From positions 314,984 through 378,983 of the forward strand of contig JANQOX010000012.1 in the NCBI GenBank assembly GCA_028285625.1: 64,000 nucleotides of DNA, given 5' to 3'. Every line of letters begins with the position of its first letter. Positions within the stretch are counted from its first letter, which is position 1. This document shows, piece after piece, positions 43,582 to 52,394 of the stretch. The translations under genes were made by a program, and so were the position numbers. Source of the DNA: Myxococcota bacterium (GTDB lineage Bacteria; Myxococcota_A; UBA9160; UBA6930). The notes under the pieces were generated by a model. That model was not told the origin of the DNA, did not search any database, and saw only the letters and a program-made list of their open reading frames with translations.

Positions 43582-44510
43582 GCGACGCCACGCATCACAA
43601 GATGGTGATCGTCGGGAGCGGCCCGGCGGGCTACACCGCGGCCATCTACGCGGGCCGCGCCGAGCTCGAGCCGCTGGTGATCGCCGGCCTCACCTTCGGC
43701 GGCCAGCTCATGATCACCACCGACGTCGAGAACTACCCGGGCTTTCCCGAAGGCGTGACCGGGCCCGACCTGATGGACCGCATGCAGAAGCAGGCCGAGC
43801 GCTTCGGCGCGACCATCGTCTTCGAGGACGCCATCAAGATCGACCTGGCCCACCGGCCCTTCGCCGTCGAGACCGAGAGCATGCGCGTGACGGCCGACAC
43901 CGTGATCGTGGCCACCGGGGCCTCGGCTCGCTGGCTCGGGATCCCGAGCGAAGAGCGGCTGGTGAACAAGGGTGTGTCGGCCTGTGCCACCTGTGACGGC
44001 GCCCTCTACCGGGGCAAGGCCATGGCGGTGGTGGGCGGTGGCGACACCGCCATGGAAGAGGCGCTCTTCCTCACGCGCTTCGCATCGAAGGTGACGGTGA
44101 TCCACCGCCGCAGCGAGCTGCGCGCCTCGAAGATCATGCAGGACCGCGCGCTGGCTCACGACAAGATCGAGTTCGCCTGGAACGCCGAGGTGGACGAGGT
44201 GCTCGGCGACGAGTTCGTGACCGGTGTACGCCTGCGCGACACCGAGAGCGGCGAGACGCGCGAGCTCGACGTGGAGGCGCTCTTCATCGCCATCGGCCAC
44301 CAGCCGAACACCGCGCTGTTCGCTGGGCAGCTCGAGCAGGACGGCGTGGGCTACCTGAAGGCCGAGCCCGGCAGCAGCCGCACCCAGGTGCCCGGCGTGT
44401 TCGTGTGCGGCGACGCCATGGACCCGGTCTACCGCCAGGCCGTGACCGCGGCCGGCACCGGATGCATGGCGGCCATCGACGCCGAGCGCTGGCTGGCGGA
44501 GCAGGAGTAG
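43578..44510 (+). CDS. trxB: Thioredoxin reductase
   Basis: 310 aa. The FAD-binding GSGPAGYTAAIYAGRA starts at residue 12. The redox motif CATCDG sits between the two halves, GGGDTAMEEALFL binds NADPH, and GVFVCGDAMDPVYRQAVTAAGTG completes the FAD site. It reduces thioredoxin with NADPH. ATG 43578 overlaps the glutaredoxin stop. Pairing with a glutaredoxin gene in one operon is a sensible redox unit. Confidence 0.96.
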   Translation: MSDATHHKMVIVGSGPAGYTAAIYAGRAELEPLVIAGLTFGGQLMITTDVENYPGFPEGVTGPDLMDRMQKQAERFGATIVFEDAIKIDLAHRPFAVETESMRVTADTVIVATGASARWLGIPSEERLVNKGVSACATCDGALYRGKAMAVVGGGDTAMEEALFLTRFASKVTVIHRRSELRASKIMQDRALAHDKIEFAWNAEVDEVLGDEFVTGVRLRDTESGETRELDVEALFIAIGHQPNTALFAGQLEQDGVGYLKAEPGSSRTQVPGVFVCGDAMDPVYRQAVTAAGTGCMAAIDAERWLAEQE

Positions 44511-44546
44511 GGCCCCGATGGCTGGTGGAGCAGGAGCAGGTTCGCG

Positions 44547-45626
44547 ATGGCGTTGAGCCAGGACCGCCTCGAGCGCCTCGTCGAACGATCGAGCGACGTC
44601 GTGATCGCCACCGACCGCAAGGGCACCGTCGTCTACTACAACGACGGCGCGCGCAAGACCCTGGGCTACGCGCCGGACGAGGTGCTCGGCACCTTCGTGG
44701 GCCGCGTCTATCCGAGCGTCGACGAGGCGCGCCGCGTGATGGACGCCATGCGCAGCGCCGACCACGGCGGCGCCGGAATCGTCGAGACCTTTCGCACCAC
44801 CTTCCTCGCGAAGTCCGGCGAAGAGATTCCGATGGCCATCTCGGGCACGCTGCTCAAGACGGTCGAGGGCGACGAAGACGGCACCATCGGGTTCGCCAAG
44901 GACCTGCGCGGCATGCTCCACCAGGAGCACCTGGCGACCCTCGGCGAAGTGGCGATCGGCCTCTCGCACGAGATCCGCAGCCCGCTGGCCGTCATCCTGA
45001 ACCAGGCGGAGCTGCTCGAGACCGACCTCGCTCGCCTGGCGGGCGACGCCGAAACGGCAGTGGAGACCGAGCGGCTCGACGCGATGCGGCGCGAGATCGG
45101 GCGCATCGGCGATGCGCTCGACCGCATGGGCGAGATGGTGCGCGACGAGACCTACGAGACGGTGGACTACGTGGGGCCCGCCCGCATGCTCGACCTGCGC
45201 AAGCAGGTCGACGCGGGTCCCGATCGCCGGCTCGAGGGCCTGCGCATCCTGGTCGCAGACGACGACGGCGGCATCTGTCGTTCGATGCAGGAGATCCTCG
45301 AACGCGACGGCTGCACCGTGACCGTGGCGCGCGACGGGCGCGAGGCCATGGGCGCCATCGAAGACGGTGAGTTCGACGCGGTGCTCTCGGACGTGGTCAT
45401 GCCCAACATGGATGGCTACGAGCTCTACCAGCACGTTCGCAAGACGCGCCCCGACCTGCCGGTGCTGATGATGACCGGCTTCCACTACGACAAGGACCAC
45501 ATCATCAAGCGCAGCCGCATGGCCGGCCTCGGGAGCGTCATCTTCAAGAAGCCCGTCGATCCCGAACGCCTGCGCACCGCGCTCGCCGAGGCCGTGGGCC
45601 GAAGCGAGAAGGACGCGACGGGCTAG
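44547..45626 (+). CDS. PAS-HisKA-receiver protein lacking an ATPase domain
   Basis: 359 aa. A PAS domain lies at about 8-120 (LVERSSDVVIATDRKG, GYAPDEVLG). The dimerization/phosphoacceptor domain has H141 in GLSHEIRSPLAVI and ends near residue 200. No HATPase_c domain follows; instead a complete receiver starts at about 231 with D238-D240, D282 in SDVVMPNMDG, T310 and K335 in KKPVD. It therefore cannot autophosphorylate by itself, and may accept phosphate from another kinase or a partner's ATPase domain, or act as a phosphorelay. It starts 36 bp after trxB. Its stop is 2 bp before the next gene. Confidence 0.9.
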   Translation: MALSQDRLERLVERSSDVVIATDRKGTVVYYNDGARKTLGYAPDEVLGTFVGRVYPSVDEARRVMDAMRSADHGGAGIVETFRTTFLAKSGEEIPMAISGTLLKTVEGDEDGTIGFAKDLRGMLHQEHLATLGEVAIGLSHEIRSPLAVILNQAELLETDLARLAGDAETAVETERLDAMRREIGRIGDALDRMGEMVRDETYETVDYVGPARMLDLRKQVDAGPDRRLEGLRILVADDDGGICRSMQEILERDGCTVTVARDGREAMGAIEDGEFDAVLSDVVMPNMDGYELYQHVRKTRPDLPVLMMTGFHYDKDHIIKRSRMAGLGSVIFKKPVDPERLRTALAEAVGRSEKDATG

Positions 45627-45628
45627 GC

Positions 45629-46192
45629 GTGGGCACGCGGAGGCGCGCCACCCTGCTCGGGGTGTGGGTCGGGCTCGTGCTGCTCGCCGCACCCACGGTC
45701 GCCGCAGCTTGGGAGAAGGACCTGGCCGAGGGGCGCCAGGCGGTGCGCGAGTTCCGCATCGACGACGCCGAGACCCACCTGCGGCGGGCGCTCCAGGCGG
45801 CAGAAGGCGACACCGCGCGGCCGTGGGCCGACCCGATGGTGCGCTATTGGCTGGCCGACTTCTACGTGCGCATCCCGTTCGCGCCCGGAGCCGAAGATCC
45901 CGAGGCGTTGTTGCGCCAGAGTGAGAGCGGCTTCGTCCGGGTCTTTGGCCCCGACAACCGGGCGCTGGTTCCGGTCTACGTCCGCCTGGCGGCGGTCCAG
46001 GTCGAGCAGGAGCGGCTCGACGAGGCGCGCGAGAGCATCGCGCGCGCCGAGGTGTGCGCGGAAGGCATGCGCATCCATCGCAAGTTCCAGGCCGGCGCCG
46101 AGATCTTGAACCCAGAGGGCTTCTTCGGGATGGCTGCGAACCGCTACCGACGCGAGGCGCAACCGGGCGCCCGGCCCCCCGCCGCCGACTAG
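45629..46192 (+). CDS. Exported TPR-like helical protein
   Basis: 187 aa; GTG 45629, two bases after the previous stop. A signal peptide (ATLLGVWVGLVLLAAPTVAAA) is followed by paired helices of a TPR type: FRIDDAETHLRRALQAAEGD, then VPVYVRLAAVQVEQERLDEA. The last part is basic and disordered. Probably a periplasmic scaffold or assembly protein. Co-translation with the PAS-HisKA-REC gene is likely. Its end overlaps the convergent 60-aa gene by 4 bp. Confidence 0.75.
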   Translation: MGTRRRATLLGVWVGLVLLAAPTVAAAWEKDLAEGRQAVREFRIDDAETHLRRALQAAEGDTARPWADPMVRYWLADFYVRIPFAPGAEDPEALLRQSESGFVRVFGPDNRALVPVYVRLAAVQVEQERLDEARESIARAEVCAEGMRIHRKFQAGAEILNPEGFFGMAANRYRREAQPGARPPAAD

Positions 46193-46371
46193 AGGTCGAG
46201 CTGGTCCTTGGGGATGTTGAAGAGCAGCCCCGCGGCGTTCTTGCACAGCACGCTGTCTTCCCACTGCGTGAGCACGGTGACCTCTTCACCCGCAGCGAAG
46301 GTCACCTCTTCGGCCTCTTCGCCGAGGTTGGCCCGGTGCAGCAGGGTGATCGGCTTGGCGATGGTGGCCAT
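46189..46371 (-). CDS. Small unknown protein, SH3-like
   Basis: 60 aa, not recognised. The sequence alternates short strands (ITLLHRANLG, EEVTFAAGEEVTVL, WEDSVLCKNAAGLLFNIP) and ends with PKDQLDL, as expected of a small SH3-like or beta-barrel domain. The ATG 46371 has a good GGAGG five bases upstream, which makes it a real gene despite its size. Its last bases overlap the convergent TPR-like gene. Confidence 0.75.
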   Translation of the reverse strand: MATIAKPITLLHRANLGEEAEEVTFAAGEEVTVLTQWEDSVLCKNAAGLLFNIPKDQLDL

Positions 46372-46453
46372 GGCGTCCTCCGGGCCGGGTTTCTAGCCGA
46401 CCGCCTCGCCCCCTTCAAACCGCCTGGTTCGGACCGCGTGGCGGCCGCGCTGC

Positions 46454-47134
46454 TCAATCGGCGCCCATGCGCGGCGTGTGCACTGCGGCCACGGCCGCCA
46501 CGACGCGTGCACCCCCGGCTCGCGCGGCGCGGGCGGCCTCGGCCAGGGTGGCCCCGGTGGTGGCCACGTCGTCTACGACCCAGACCACCGGCGGCAATCG
46601 CCGTCGAGCGCCGAAGGCGTGGGCCACGTTTGCCCGCCGGGCTGCGACGCCCAGGTCGGTCTGCGACGGGGTGTCGCGCAGGCGCACCAGGCCCCGCCGA
46701 TCGAAAGCCAACCCCTGCCCGCGTGCCAGGGCCCGGGCCAGTGCGCGCGGCGGGTCGCAGCCGCGCCGCCGCGTGCGCGCAGGGTGCGCGGGCACGGGTA
46801 CGACGAGGCCGGGCCGCGGGCCGCCGAGCCGCTGCGCGGCGACGTGCACCAGCGCTTCGGCCACGGCGTCCGCCCGCGGGTCGATCCCGGCGAGCCCCGG
46901 CTGGGGGTACTTGAAGCGCCGCATCCAGTGGCGTGCATCGCCGGTGTACGCAGCGCCGAACGCCCAGGCCGCAAGCGGCGCCGGCGCCTCGGGCGCCGGT
47001 TCGGGCGGCTGCGGCAGGGCCGCGAGGCACGTCCGGCACGCCGCACCGCACGCGAGCCCACTGGGGAGCCCCGCATCGCACAGCGCACACACCGGCGGCA
47101 GCAGCAGATCGACCAGCTCACGGCCGAGCCCCAT
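46454..47134 (-). CDS. comF: ComF-family phosphoribosyltransferase-like protein
   Basis: 226 aa. An N-terminal zinc-ribbon-like segment (PPVCALCDAG, CGAACRTCLAAL) precedes a phosphoribosyltransferase-like fold: VVPVPAHPARTRRRGCDPP, then the PRPP-loop-like WVVDDVATTGATLAEAARA. ComF is needed for DNA uptake in competent bacteria, though its precise role is unclear, and homologues occur in non-competent species. ATG 47134 removes a poor upstream Arg-rich extension. Confidence 0.88.
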   Translation of the reverse strand: MGLGRELVDLLLPPVCALCDAGLPSGLACGAACRTCLAALPQPPEPAPEAPAPLAAWAFGAAYTGDARHWMRRFKYPQPGLAGIDPRADAVAEALVHVAAQRLGGPRPGLVVPVPAHPARTRRRGCDPPRALARALARGQGLAFDRRGLVRLRDTPSQTDLGVAARRANVAHAFGARRRLPPVVWVVDDVATTGATLAEAARAARAGGARVVAAVAAVHTPRMGAD

Positions 47135-47219
47135 GGTCGGCTCCGCGGGACGGCGGGGTGCAGGTAGCCTCGCGCGCCGGGCCGGCACCCGCCAGCGGCG
47201 CGGCCGCGCGCCGATCACC

Positions 47220-47269
47220 GGTGGCGGACTCACCTCGAGTCGCCGGTGGCGGACTCACCTCGAGTCGCC
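47220..47269. repeat. 25-bp perfect tandem duplication
   Basis: The 25-mer at 47220-47244 is repeated exactly at 47245-47269 (it reads GGTGGCGGACTCACCTCGAG followed by TCGCC). It is in the gap between gpmI and comF. It probably arose by slippage. Confidence 0.9.
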
Positions 47270-47285
47270 ATCGGAAGCAATGGCG

Positions 47286-47303
47286 ACTGGATTCAAATCC
47301 AGT
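47286..47303 (-). terminator. Inverted repeat immediately downstream of gpmI
   Basis: ACTGGATT-CA-AATCCAGT is a perfect 8-bp-armed inverted repeat next to the gpmI stop codon. It is AT-richer than its neighbours. No T-run follows in the direction of gpmI transcription, so an intrinsic terminator is only weakly supported; a stem that protects mRNA, or a binding site, is as likely. The GGATTCAAATCC part imitates a tRNA T-arm but nothing around it forms a tRNA. Confidence 0.35.
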
Positions 47304-48845
47304 TCAGCTCTCGAGCAGCGACCGCCCCGTCATCTCGTCGGGCCGGGGCAGGCCCAGCAGATCCAGCACCGTGGGCGCCACGTCGGCGAGGCCGCCGTCG
47401 TGCAGGTGGCGACCGCCGGTGTCGCGGGTGACCCACCAGATCGGCACCGGGTTGGTGGTGTGTGCGGTGTGGGGCTCGCCGGTCTCGGGGTCGGTCATCA
47501 GCTCGCAGTTGCCGTGGTCGGCAGTGATCAGCACCGAGCCGCCCATGCCCAGCACCTTGCCCGTCACGCGCTCGAGGCACGCGTCGATGGTCTCCACGGC
47601 CTTCACGGCCGCGGGCAGGATGCCGGTGTGCCCGACCATGTCGGGGTTGGCGAAATTGACGAGCACGAAGGCGTAGTCGTCGTCGTCCAGCCGGCGCAGC
47701 AGGGTTTCGGTCACGGCCTGCGCGCTCATCTCGGGTTTGTGGTCATAGGTGGGGACGTCGCGCGGCGACGGGATCAGCACGCGGTCCTCACCGGGGAAGG
47801 GCTCTTCCATGCCGCCGTTGAAGAAGAACGTCACGTGGGCGTACTTCTCGGTCTCGGCCATGCGCAGCTGGGCGAGCCCCTCGCCCGCCACCATCTCGCC
47901 CAGAATGCGAGCGGGCACGACCGTGGGGAACGCCACGGGCAGGTCGAACGCGGCGTCGTACTCGGCCAGGCACACGTACTGCGCGAGCTTGGGTACCCGC
48001 TTGCGGTCGAGCTCGTCCTCGAAGCGCTCGGTGCACTGGCTGGCCAGCGCGGCGGTGATCTGGCGCGCGCGGTCGGCGCGGTAGTTGAAGCAGATGACGG
48101 CGTCGCCGTCGGCGATGGGCGCGCCGCCCGCGACGACCGTGGGCTGCACGAATTCGTCGCCCTCGTCCCGGGCGTAGGCCGCATCGACGGCGGCCAGGGC
48201 GTCGGGGGCTTCGAGGCCCTCGCCTACGACCAGTGCGTCGTAGGCGCGGCCTACGCGGTCCCAGCGGTTGTCGCGGTCCATGGCGTAGTAGCGACCGGTC
48301 ACCGTGGCAATGCGGCCGCCGCAGGCCTCGACCTCGGGCAGCAGGGCTTCGAGGTAGCCGCGCCCCGATCGCGGCGGCGTGTCGCGCCCGTCGAGAAACG
48401 CGTGCACCACCGGGCGAATGCCGCGCTCGGCGGCGTGGCGCAGCAGCGCCACTAGGTGCTCCTGGTCGCTGTGCACGCCGCCGTCCGAGACCAGGCCCAA
48501 CAGGTGCAGCGTGCCGCCCGCGGCAGCCGTATCGAAGGCCTGCTGCAACGCGGGGTTGGTGGCGGCCTCGCCCGCCGCCAGCGCCTTGCCGATGCGCGTC
48601 ATGTCCTGCTCGATCACGCGGCCGGCACCGAGGGTCATGTGGCCGACCTCGCTGTTGCCCATCTGCCCCGGCGGCAGTCCCACCGCTTCGCCCGAGGTCT
48701 CGACCCGGGCCATGGGCCAGGTCTCGCGCGCCTTGTCGAAGAAGGGCGTGCTCGCCACGGCCGTGGCGTCGGCCGCGCCGCCGTCGCCGAGACCGAAGCC
48801 GTCGAGCACGATCAGCATCACCGGGCCGGGGTGGGTCGCACTCAC
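47304..48845 (-). CDS. gpmI: 2,3-bisphosphoglycerate-independent phosphoglycerate mutase
   Basis: 513 aa. VMLIVLDGFGLGD near the N-terminus holds the first metal aspartate; GNSEVGHMTLGAG holds the nucleophilic serine. FLDGRDTPPRSG, FNYRADRARQ, NFANPDMVGHTG and ITADHGNCE supply substrate and manganese ligands. It interconverts 3- and 2-phosphoglycerate. GTG 48845 overlaps the rsfS stop by 4 bp; the upstream extension is not conserved in nature. It is the last gene of the housekeeping block. Confidence 0.97.
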   Translation of the reverse strand: MSATHPGPVMLIVLDGFGLGDGGAADATAVASTPFFDKARETWPMARVETSGEAVGLPPGQMGNSEVGHMTLGAGRVIEQDMTRIGKALAAGEAATNPALQQAFDTAAAGGTLHLLGLVSDGGVHSDQEHLVALLRHAAERGIRPVVHAFLDGRDTPPRSGRGYLEALLPEVEACGGRIATVTGRYYAMDRDNRWDRVGRAYDALVVGEGLEAPDALAAVDAAYARDEGDEFVQPTVVAGGAPIADGDAVICFNYRADRARQITAALASQCTERFEDELDRKRVPKLAQYVCLAEYDAAFDLPVAFPTVVPARILGEMVAGEGLAQLRMAETEKYAHVTFFFNGGMEEPFPGEDRVLIPSPRDVPTYDHKPEMSAQAVTETLLRRLDDDDYAFVLVNFANPDMVGHTGILPAAVKAVETIDACLERVTGKVLGMGGSVLITADHGNCELMTDPETGEPHTAHTTNPVPIWWVTRDTGGRHLHDGGLADVAPTVLDLLGLPRPDEMTGRSLLES

Positions 48846-49237
48846 GAGAGCGCCTGCTCGGGCGTGGCGCCCTCGCCGCCGGCCACGGGAATGCGCGGCG
48901 CGTCCTCCCACATGCGGTCGAGGTCGAAGTGCTCGCGTGCCTCGGCCTGGAAGACGTGGACCACCACGTCGTTCAGGTCGATCAGGATCCAGCGGCCCTC
49001 GTCCTGGCCCTCCACACCGATGGGGCGCGTGCCCCCGGCCTTGGCGGCGGCGACCACGGCGTCGGCCACCGCGCGCACGTGCCGGTCGCTGGTGCCGCTG
49101 GCCAGCACGAAGGCGTCGGCAAACGACGTGAGGCCCACCACATCGAGCGCCACCACGCGCTCGGCCTTCCGGTCGATGGCGGCCAGCGCCAGCTCGCGGG
49201 CGAGCTTTCGGGCCGGGCTTTCTTCGTTCTGCGTCAT
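48842..49237 (-). CDS. rsfS: Ribosome silencing factor RsfS
   Basis: 131 aa. The family's core is clear: ERVVALDVVGLTSFADAFVL at the front, SDRHVRAVADAVV, EGQDEGRWILIDLNDVVVHV and FQAEAREHFDLDRMWED. RsfS binds ribosomal protein L14 and keeps subunits apart when nutrients are short. Starts 13 bp after nadD and is translationally joined to gpmI. Confidence 0.96.
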   Translation of the reverse strand: MTQNEESPARKLARELALAAIDRKAERVVALDVVGLTSFADAFVLASGTSDRHVRAVADAVVAAAKAGGTRPIGVEGQDEGRWILIDLNDVVVHVFQAEAREHFDLDRMWEDAPRIPVAGGEGATPEQALS

Positions 49238-49250
49238 GGGGGTTCCTGGT

Positions 49251-49907
49251 TCAGCTCGAGTACACGCTGCTCGCGAGCACCGCGTCGTGCACGCTCTCGG
49301 GCAGCAGGTCGGCCACCGGTTGGCCCGCGCGAATGCGCCGGCGCACCTCGGTGGCCGAGATGTCGAGCGCGCCGACCTCGACGCGTTCGATGCGGGTTCC
49401 GGCGCTCCGGTGTCGGGCCACCTGGCCCGTGGGCTCGATCGCGAGGACGTCCCCGAAGCTCTCGGGGATCCAGTCGCGCAGGTCGCCGTGGCCGGGGGGC
49501 CGCGCCATCACCGCAAAGTCGCACAGGGTTAGCAGCACGCGGGGCAAACGCCACGAAGCTAGCTCACGGAAGGCGTCGCAGCCGATCACGAAGACCGGGC
49601 GCGCCGGCGCCAGCCGCTCGCCCAGGATGCGCAGGGTGTCGACCGAATAGCTCGGCCCTTCGCGCTCCAGCTCCAGGCCGTCGGCCTCGAGGTGCGGGTC
49701 GTCGGCAACCGCCTGCGCGACCCAGGCCAGGCGCTCCTGGGCCGGGGCCAGGGGGTCGGGATGGTCCTGCTTGAGCGGCGGGTCGGCGGCGGGGACCAGC
49801 AGCACCCGCGAGAGACCCAGGCGCTCGCGCACCTGCCGCGCCGCGTGCAGGTGGCCCCGGTGGATGGGGTTGAAGGTGCCGCCGTAGACCCCGACCCGTT
49901 CGCTCAC
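49251..49907 (-). CDS. nadD: Nicotinate-nucleotide adenylyltransferase
   Basis: 218 aa. VGVYGGTFNPIHRGHLHAA is the nucleotidyltransferase HxGH signature, and GALDISATEVRRRIRAG the C-terminal ATP-binding ISSTxxR motif. It makes deamido-NAD. The start is GTG 49907, which puts the GGTFNP motif at the right distance from the N-terminus; upstream codons lie inside proA and encode low-complexity sequence. Between proA and nadD only 16 bp remain. Confidence 0.95.
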   Translation of the reverse strand: MSERVGVYGGTFNPIHRGHLHAARQVRERLGLSRVLLVPAADPPLKQDHPDPLAPAQERLAWVAQAVADDPHLEADGLELEREGPSYSVDTLRILGERLAPARPVFVIGCDAFRELASWRLPRVLLTLCDFAVMARPPGHGDLRDWIPESFGDVLAIEPTGQVARHRSAGTRIERVEVGALDISATEVRRRIRAGQPVADLLPESVHDAVLASSVYSS

Positions 49908-49923
49908 GGCCGCGCGCGCCCCG

Positions 49924-51180
49924 TCATTCGCGCAGCTGGCCGTCTCCGAAGAGCACGAACTTGCGCGTGGTGAGCCCTTCGAGGCCCATGGGTCCGTAGG
50001 CGTGCAGCCGCGACGTGCTGATGCCGATCTCGGCGCCGAGCCCCAGGCGAAAGCCGTCGGCAAAGGCGGTCGAGCAGTTCACGCCCACCGTCGAGCTGTT
50101 CACGCGCCGCACCCAGTCCTGGGCGGCCTGGTAGTCCTCGGTGAGGATCACCTCGGTGTGGTCCGAGCCGTGGGCCTGGATGTGCGCGATGGCCTCGTCC
50201 ATGTCGCGCACCACCTTCACCGCCAGGATCTTGTCGAGGTACTCCTCGCCCCAGTCCGCTTCGGCCGCGGGCACCGCCTCGGAAAACACCTGGCAGGTGC
50301 GCGCACAGCCGCGGATCTCGACGCCCTCTTCGTGCAGGGCCTTCAGCACCTGGGGCAGCACGGTGGTGGCCGCGGCCTCGTGCACCAGCAGCGTCTCGAG
50401 CCCGTTGCAGACGGCCATCTGCCGGATCTTCGAGTCGCGCACCACGGCCACCGCCATCTCCGCGTCGGCGCTGGCATCGATGAAGACGTGACACACGCCC
50501 GCGTCGTGCTTCAGCACCGGGATGGTCGAGGTCTCGACCACCTTGCGGATCAGCCCGGGCCCGCCGCGCGGGATCACCAGGTCGATGTCGCGGTCGCAGC
50601 GCAGCAAGACGTCGATGGCCGCGCGGTCGGTGGTGGGCACCACGCTCACCGCGTCTTCGGGCACGCCCACTTCGCCCGCGGCGGCACGCAGCTCTTCGCC
50701 CAGCGCCAGGTTCGAGTGGATGGCCTCGCTGCCCCCGCGCAACACCACGGCATTGCCGGCCTTCACGCAGAGCGCCGCGGCATCGACGGTCACGTTGGGC
50801 CGCGACTCGTAGATGATGCCGATGGTGCCCAAGGGAATGCGCATGCGACCCACGCGCAGGCCGTTGGGCCGTAGCCGCGAGTCGGTGATCTCGCCCACCG
50901 GGTCGGGCAGCGCGGCCACGTCGCGAAGGCCTGCGATCATGTCGCGCCACTTGTCGCCCTCGAGCGAGAGACGCCGCACCAGCGGTTCGGCCACGCCCTT
51001 GCTCCCGGCCTCGCTCATGTCGCGTGCGTTCGCCTCGAGGATGCGCGGCTTGGCTTCTTCGAGACGCTCGGCGGCGCGCAGCAGCCACGCGTCCTTGGTG
51101 CGCGTCGAAAGGTCGGCGCAACCGCGCGACGCAGCACGGGCGCGCGAAGCGAGCTCGCGGATGTCTTCTTCCAGGCTCAT
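49924..51180 (-). CDS. proA: Gamma-glutamyl phosphate reductase
   Basis: 418 aa. The aldehyde-dehydrogenase-like fold is clear: RIPLGTIGIIYESRPNVTVD, LRGGSEAIHSN, VCNGLETLLVH (catalytic Cys), and VNSSTVGVNCSTAFADG with LGAEIGISTSRLHAYGPMGL. It reduces glutamyl phosphate to the semialdehyde for proline synthesis. ATG 51180 overlaps the proB stop by 4 bp, so the pathway pair is translationally coupled. Confidence 0.97.
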   Translation of the reverse strand: MSLEEDIRELASRARAASRGCADLSTRTKDAWLLRAAERLEEAKPRILEANARDMSEAGSKGVAEPLVRRLSLEGDKWRDMIAGLRDVAALPDPVGEITDSRLRPNGLRVGRMRIPLGTIGIIYESRPNVTVDAAALCVKAGNAVVLRGGSEAIHSNLALGEELRAAAGEVGVPEDAVSVVPTTDRAAIDVLLRCDRDIDLVIPRGGPGLIRKVVETSTIPVLKHDAGVCHVFIDASADAEMAVAVVRDSKIRQMAVCNGLETLLVHEAAATTVLPQVLKALHEEGVEIRGCARTCQVFSEAVPAAEADWGEEYLDKILAVKVVRDMDEAIAHIQAHGSDHTEVILTEDYQAAQDWVRRVNSSTVGVNCSTAFADGFRLGLGAEIGISTSRLHAYGPMGLEGLTTRKFVLFGDGQLRE

Positions 51181-52394
51181 CGCGCCGACTTCTCCGACGG
51201 TGTCTTCGCCGTCTCGGGGGCGTCGAGCAGCACCAGGTCGTCCCGGTGAATCACCTCGTCGCCGTTGGAATACCCTAGCACCCGGTCGATCTCGCGCGTG
51301 GCGTGACCCTGGATGCGCGTGACGTCGGCCGAGTCGTAGGCCGTGAGACCACGCGCCAGCTCGCGGCCGTCGTCGTCGAGACACGAGATGGTGTCGCCCA
51401 CGCCGAAGCGGCCGCGCACGGACACCACGCCCGCCGGCAGCAGGCTGCGTCCCTTGCCCACGACGGCGCGCACGGCACCGGCGTCGAGCACCACGCTGCC
51501 GCGGGGCTTCGCCGTGAAGGCGAGCCAGTGCTTGCGGCTCGCCATGCGTGCGCCCTCGCCGTCGGCGCGAAACAGCGTACCCACCGGCTCGCCGCGAGCG
51601 ACCTCGAGCAGCGTGCCCTTGCGACGGCCATTGCAGATCACGGTGGCCGCGCCCGCCGCGGCCGCGCTGCGGGCGGCCTCGAGCTTGGTGATCATGCCGC
51701 CGCGGCCGAAGGCGTTGCCCGACCCCGCTGCGCGCGAGAGCGTGGTGTCGTCCACCTGCGCCACCACGTCGAGCGGTTTGCCGCGCGGGCGCTTGCCCGG
51801 CTCGGGCGGCTCGGGATACAGGCCCTCGACGTCGGTCAGCAACACCAGCAGGTCGGCCGCCACCAGGTTCACCACCGTGGCCGACAGGTTGTCGTTGTCG
51901 CCGAAGCGAATCTCGTCGGTGGCCACCGTGTCGTTCTCGTTCACCACGGGCACGACACCCAGCGAGAGCAGCGTGGTGAGCGTGTGGCGCGCGTTCAGGT
52001 AGCGTTCGCGGTGCTCGAGCCCGCCGCGCGTCACCAGCACCTGGCCCACCTCACGGCCGTGGCGGCGGAAGTGCCGCCTCCACAGCTCGGACAGGCTGAT
52101 CTGCCCCACGGCGGCCGCGGCCTGCTTTTCGCGGATCGAACGGCCCGGGTGGTCCCAGCCCAGCAGGTGGCTGCCCATGGCGATCGAGCCCGACGATACC
52201 AGCACCACCTCGCGGCCCTCGGCGCCCAACTCGGCCACCTGCCGCGCCAGCTCGCCCACGATGCGCGGGCGGATGCGCCCCTCCTCGGTCAGCACGCCGC
52301 TCCCGACCTTGACCACCAGGCGACGCGCGCTTCGTGCGGCGCGTCGTGCTTCGGTGCGGGTCGCGGCGTCGGTGTCGGCTCGCGCGCCGCTCAT
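51177..52394 (-). CDS. proB: Glutamate 5-kinase
   Basis: 405 aa. The amino-acid kinase domain at about 20-280 has LVVKVGSGVL, LVSSGSIAMG, VVNENDTVATDEIRFGDND and GRGGMITKLEAA. A PUA domain at about 300-395 (VLDAGAVRAVVGKGRSLLPAG, VTRIQGHATREIDRVLGYS) makes it the long form. It phosphorylates glutamate and is feedback-inhibited by proline. ATG 52394 overlaps the obgE stop by 4 bp. Confidence 0.97.
   Translation of the reverse strand: MSGARADTDAATRTEARRAARSARRLVVKVGSGVLTEEGRIRPRIVGELARQVAELGAEGREVVLVSSGSIAMGSHLLGWDHPGRSIREKQAAAAVGQISLSELWRRHFRRHGREVGQVLVTRGGLEHRERYLNARHTLTTLLSLGVVPVVNENDTVATDEIRFGDNDNLSATVVNLVAADLLVLLTDVEGLYPEPPEPGKRPRGKPLDVVAQVDDTTLSRAAGSGNAFGRGGMITKLEAARSAAAAGAATVICNGRRKGTLLEVARGEPVGTLFRADGEGARMASRKHWLAFTAKPRGSVVLDAGAVRAVVGKGRSLLPAGVVSVRGRFGVGDTISCLDDDGRELARGLTAYDSADVTRIQGHATREIDRVLGYSNGDEVIHRDDLVLLDAPETAKTPSEKSAR

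Noticed and set aside
47288..47302. tRNA T-arm-like GGATTCAAATCC
   Set aside because: No acceptor stem, D-arm or anticodon arm can be folded around it; it is part of a simple palindrome.
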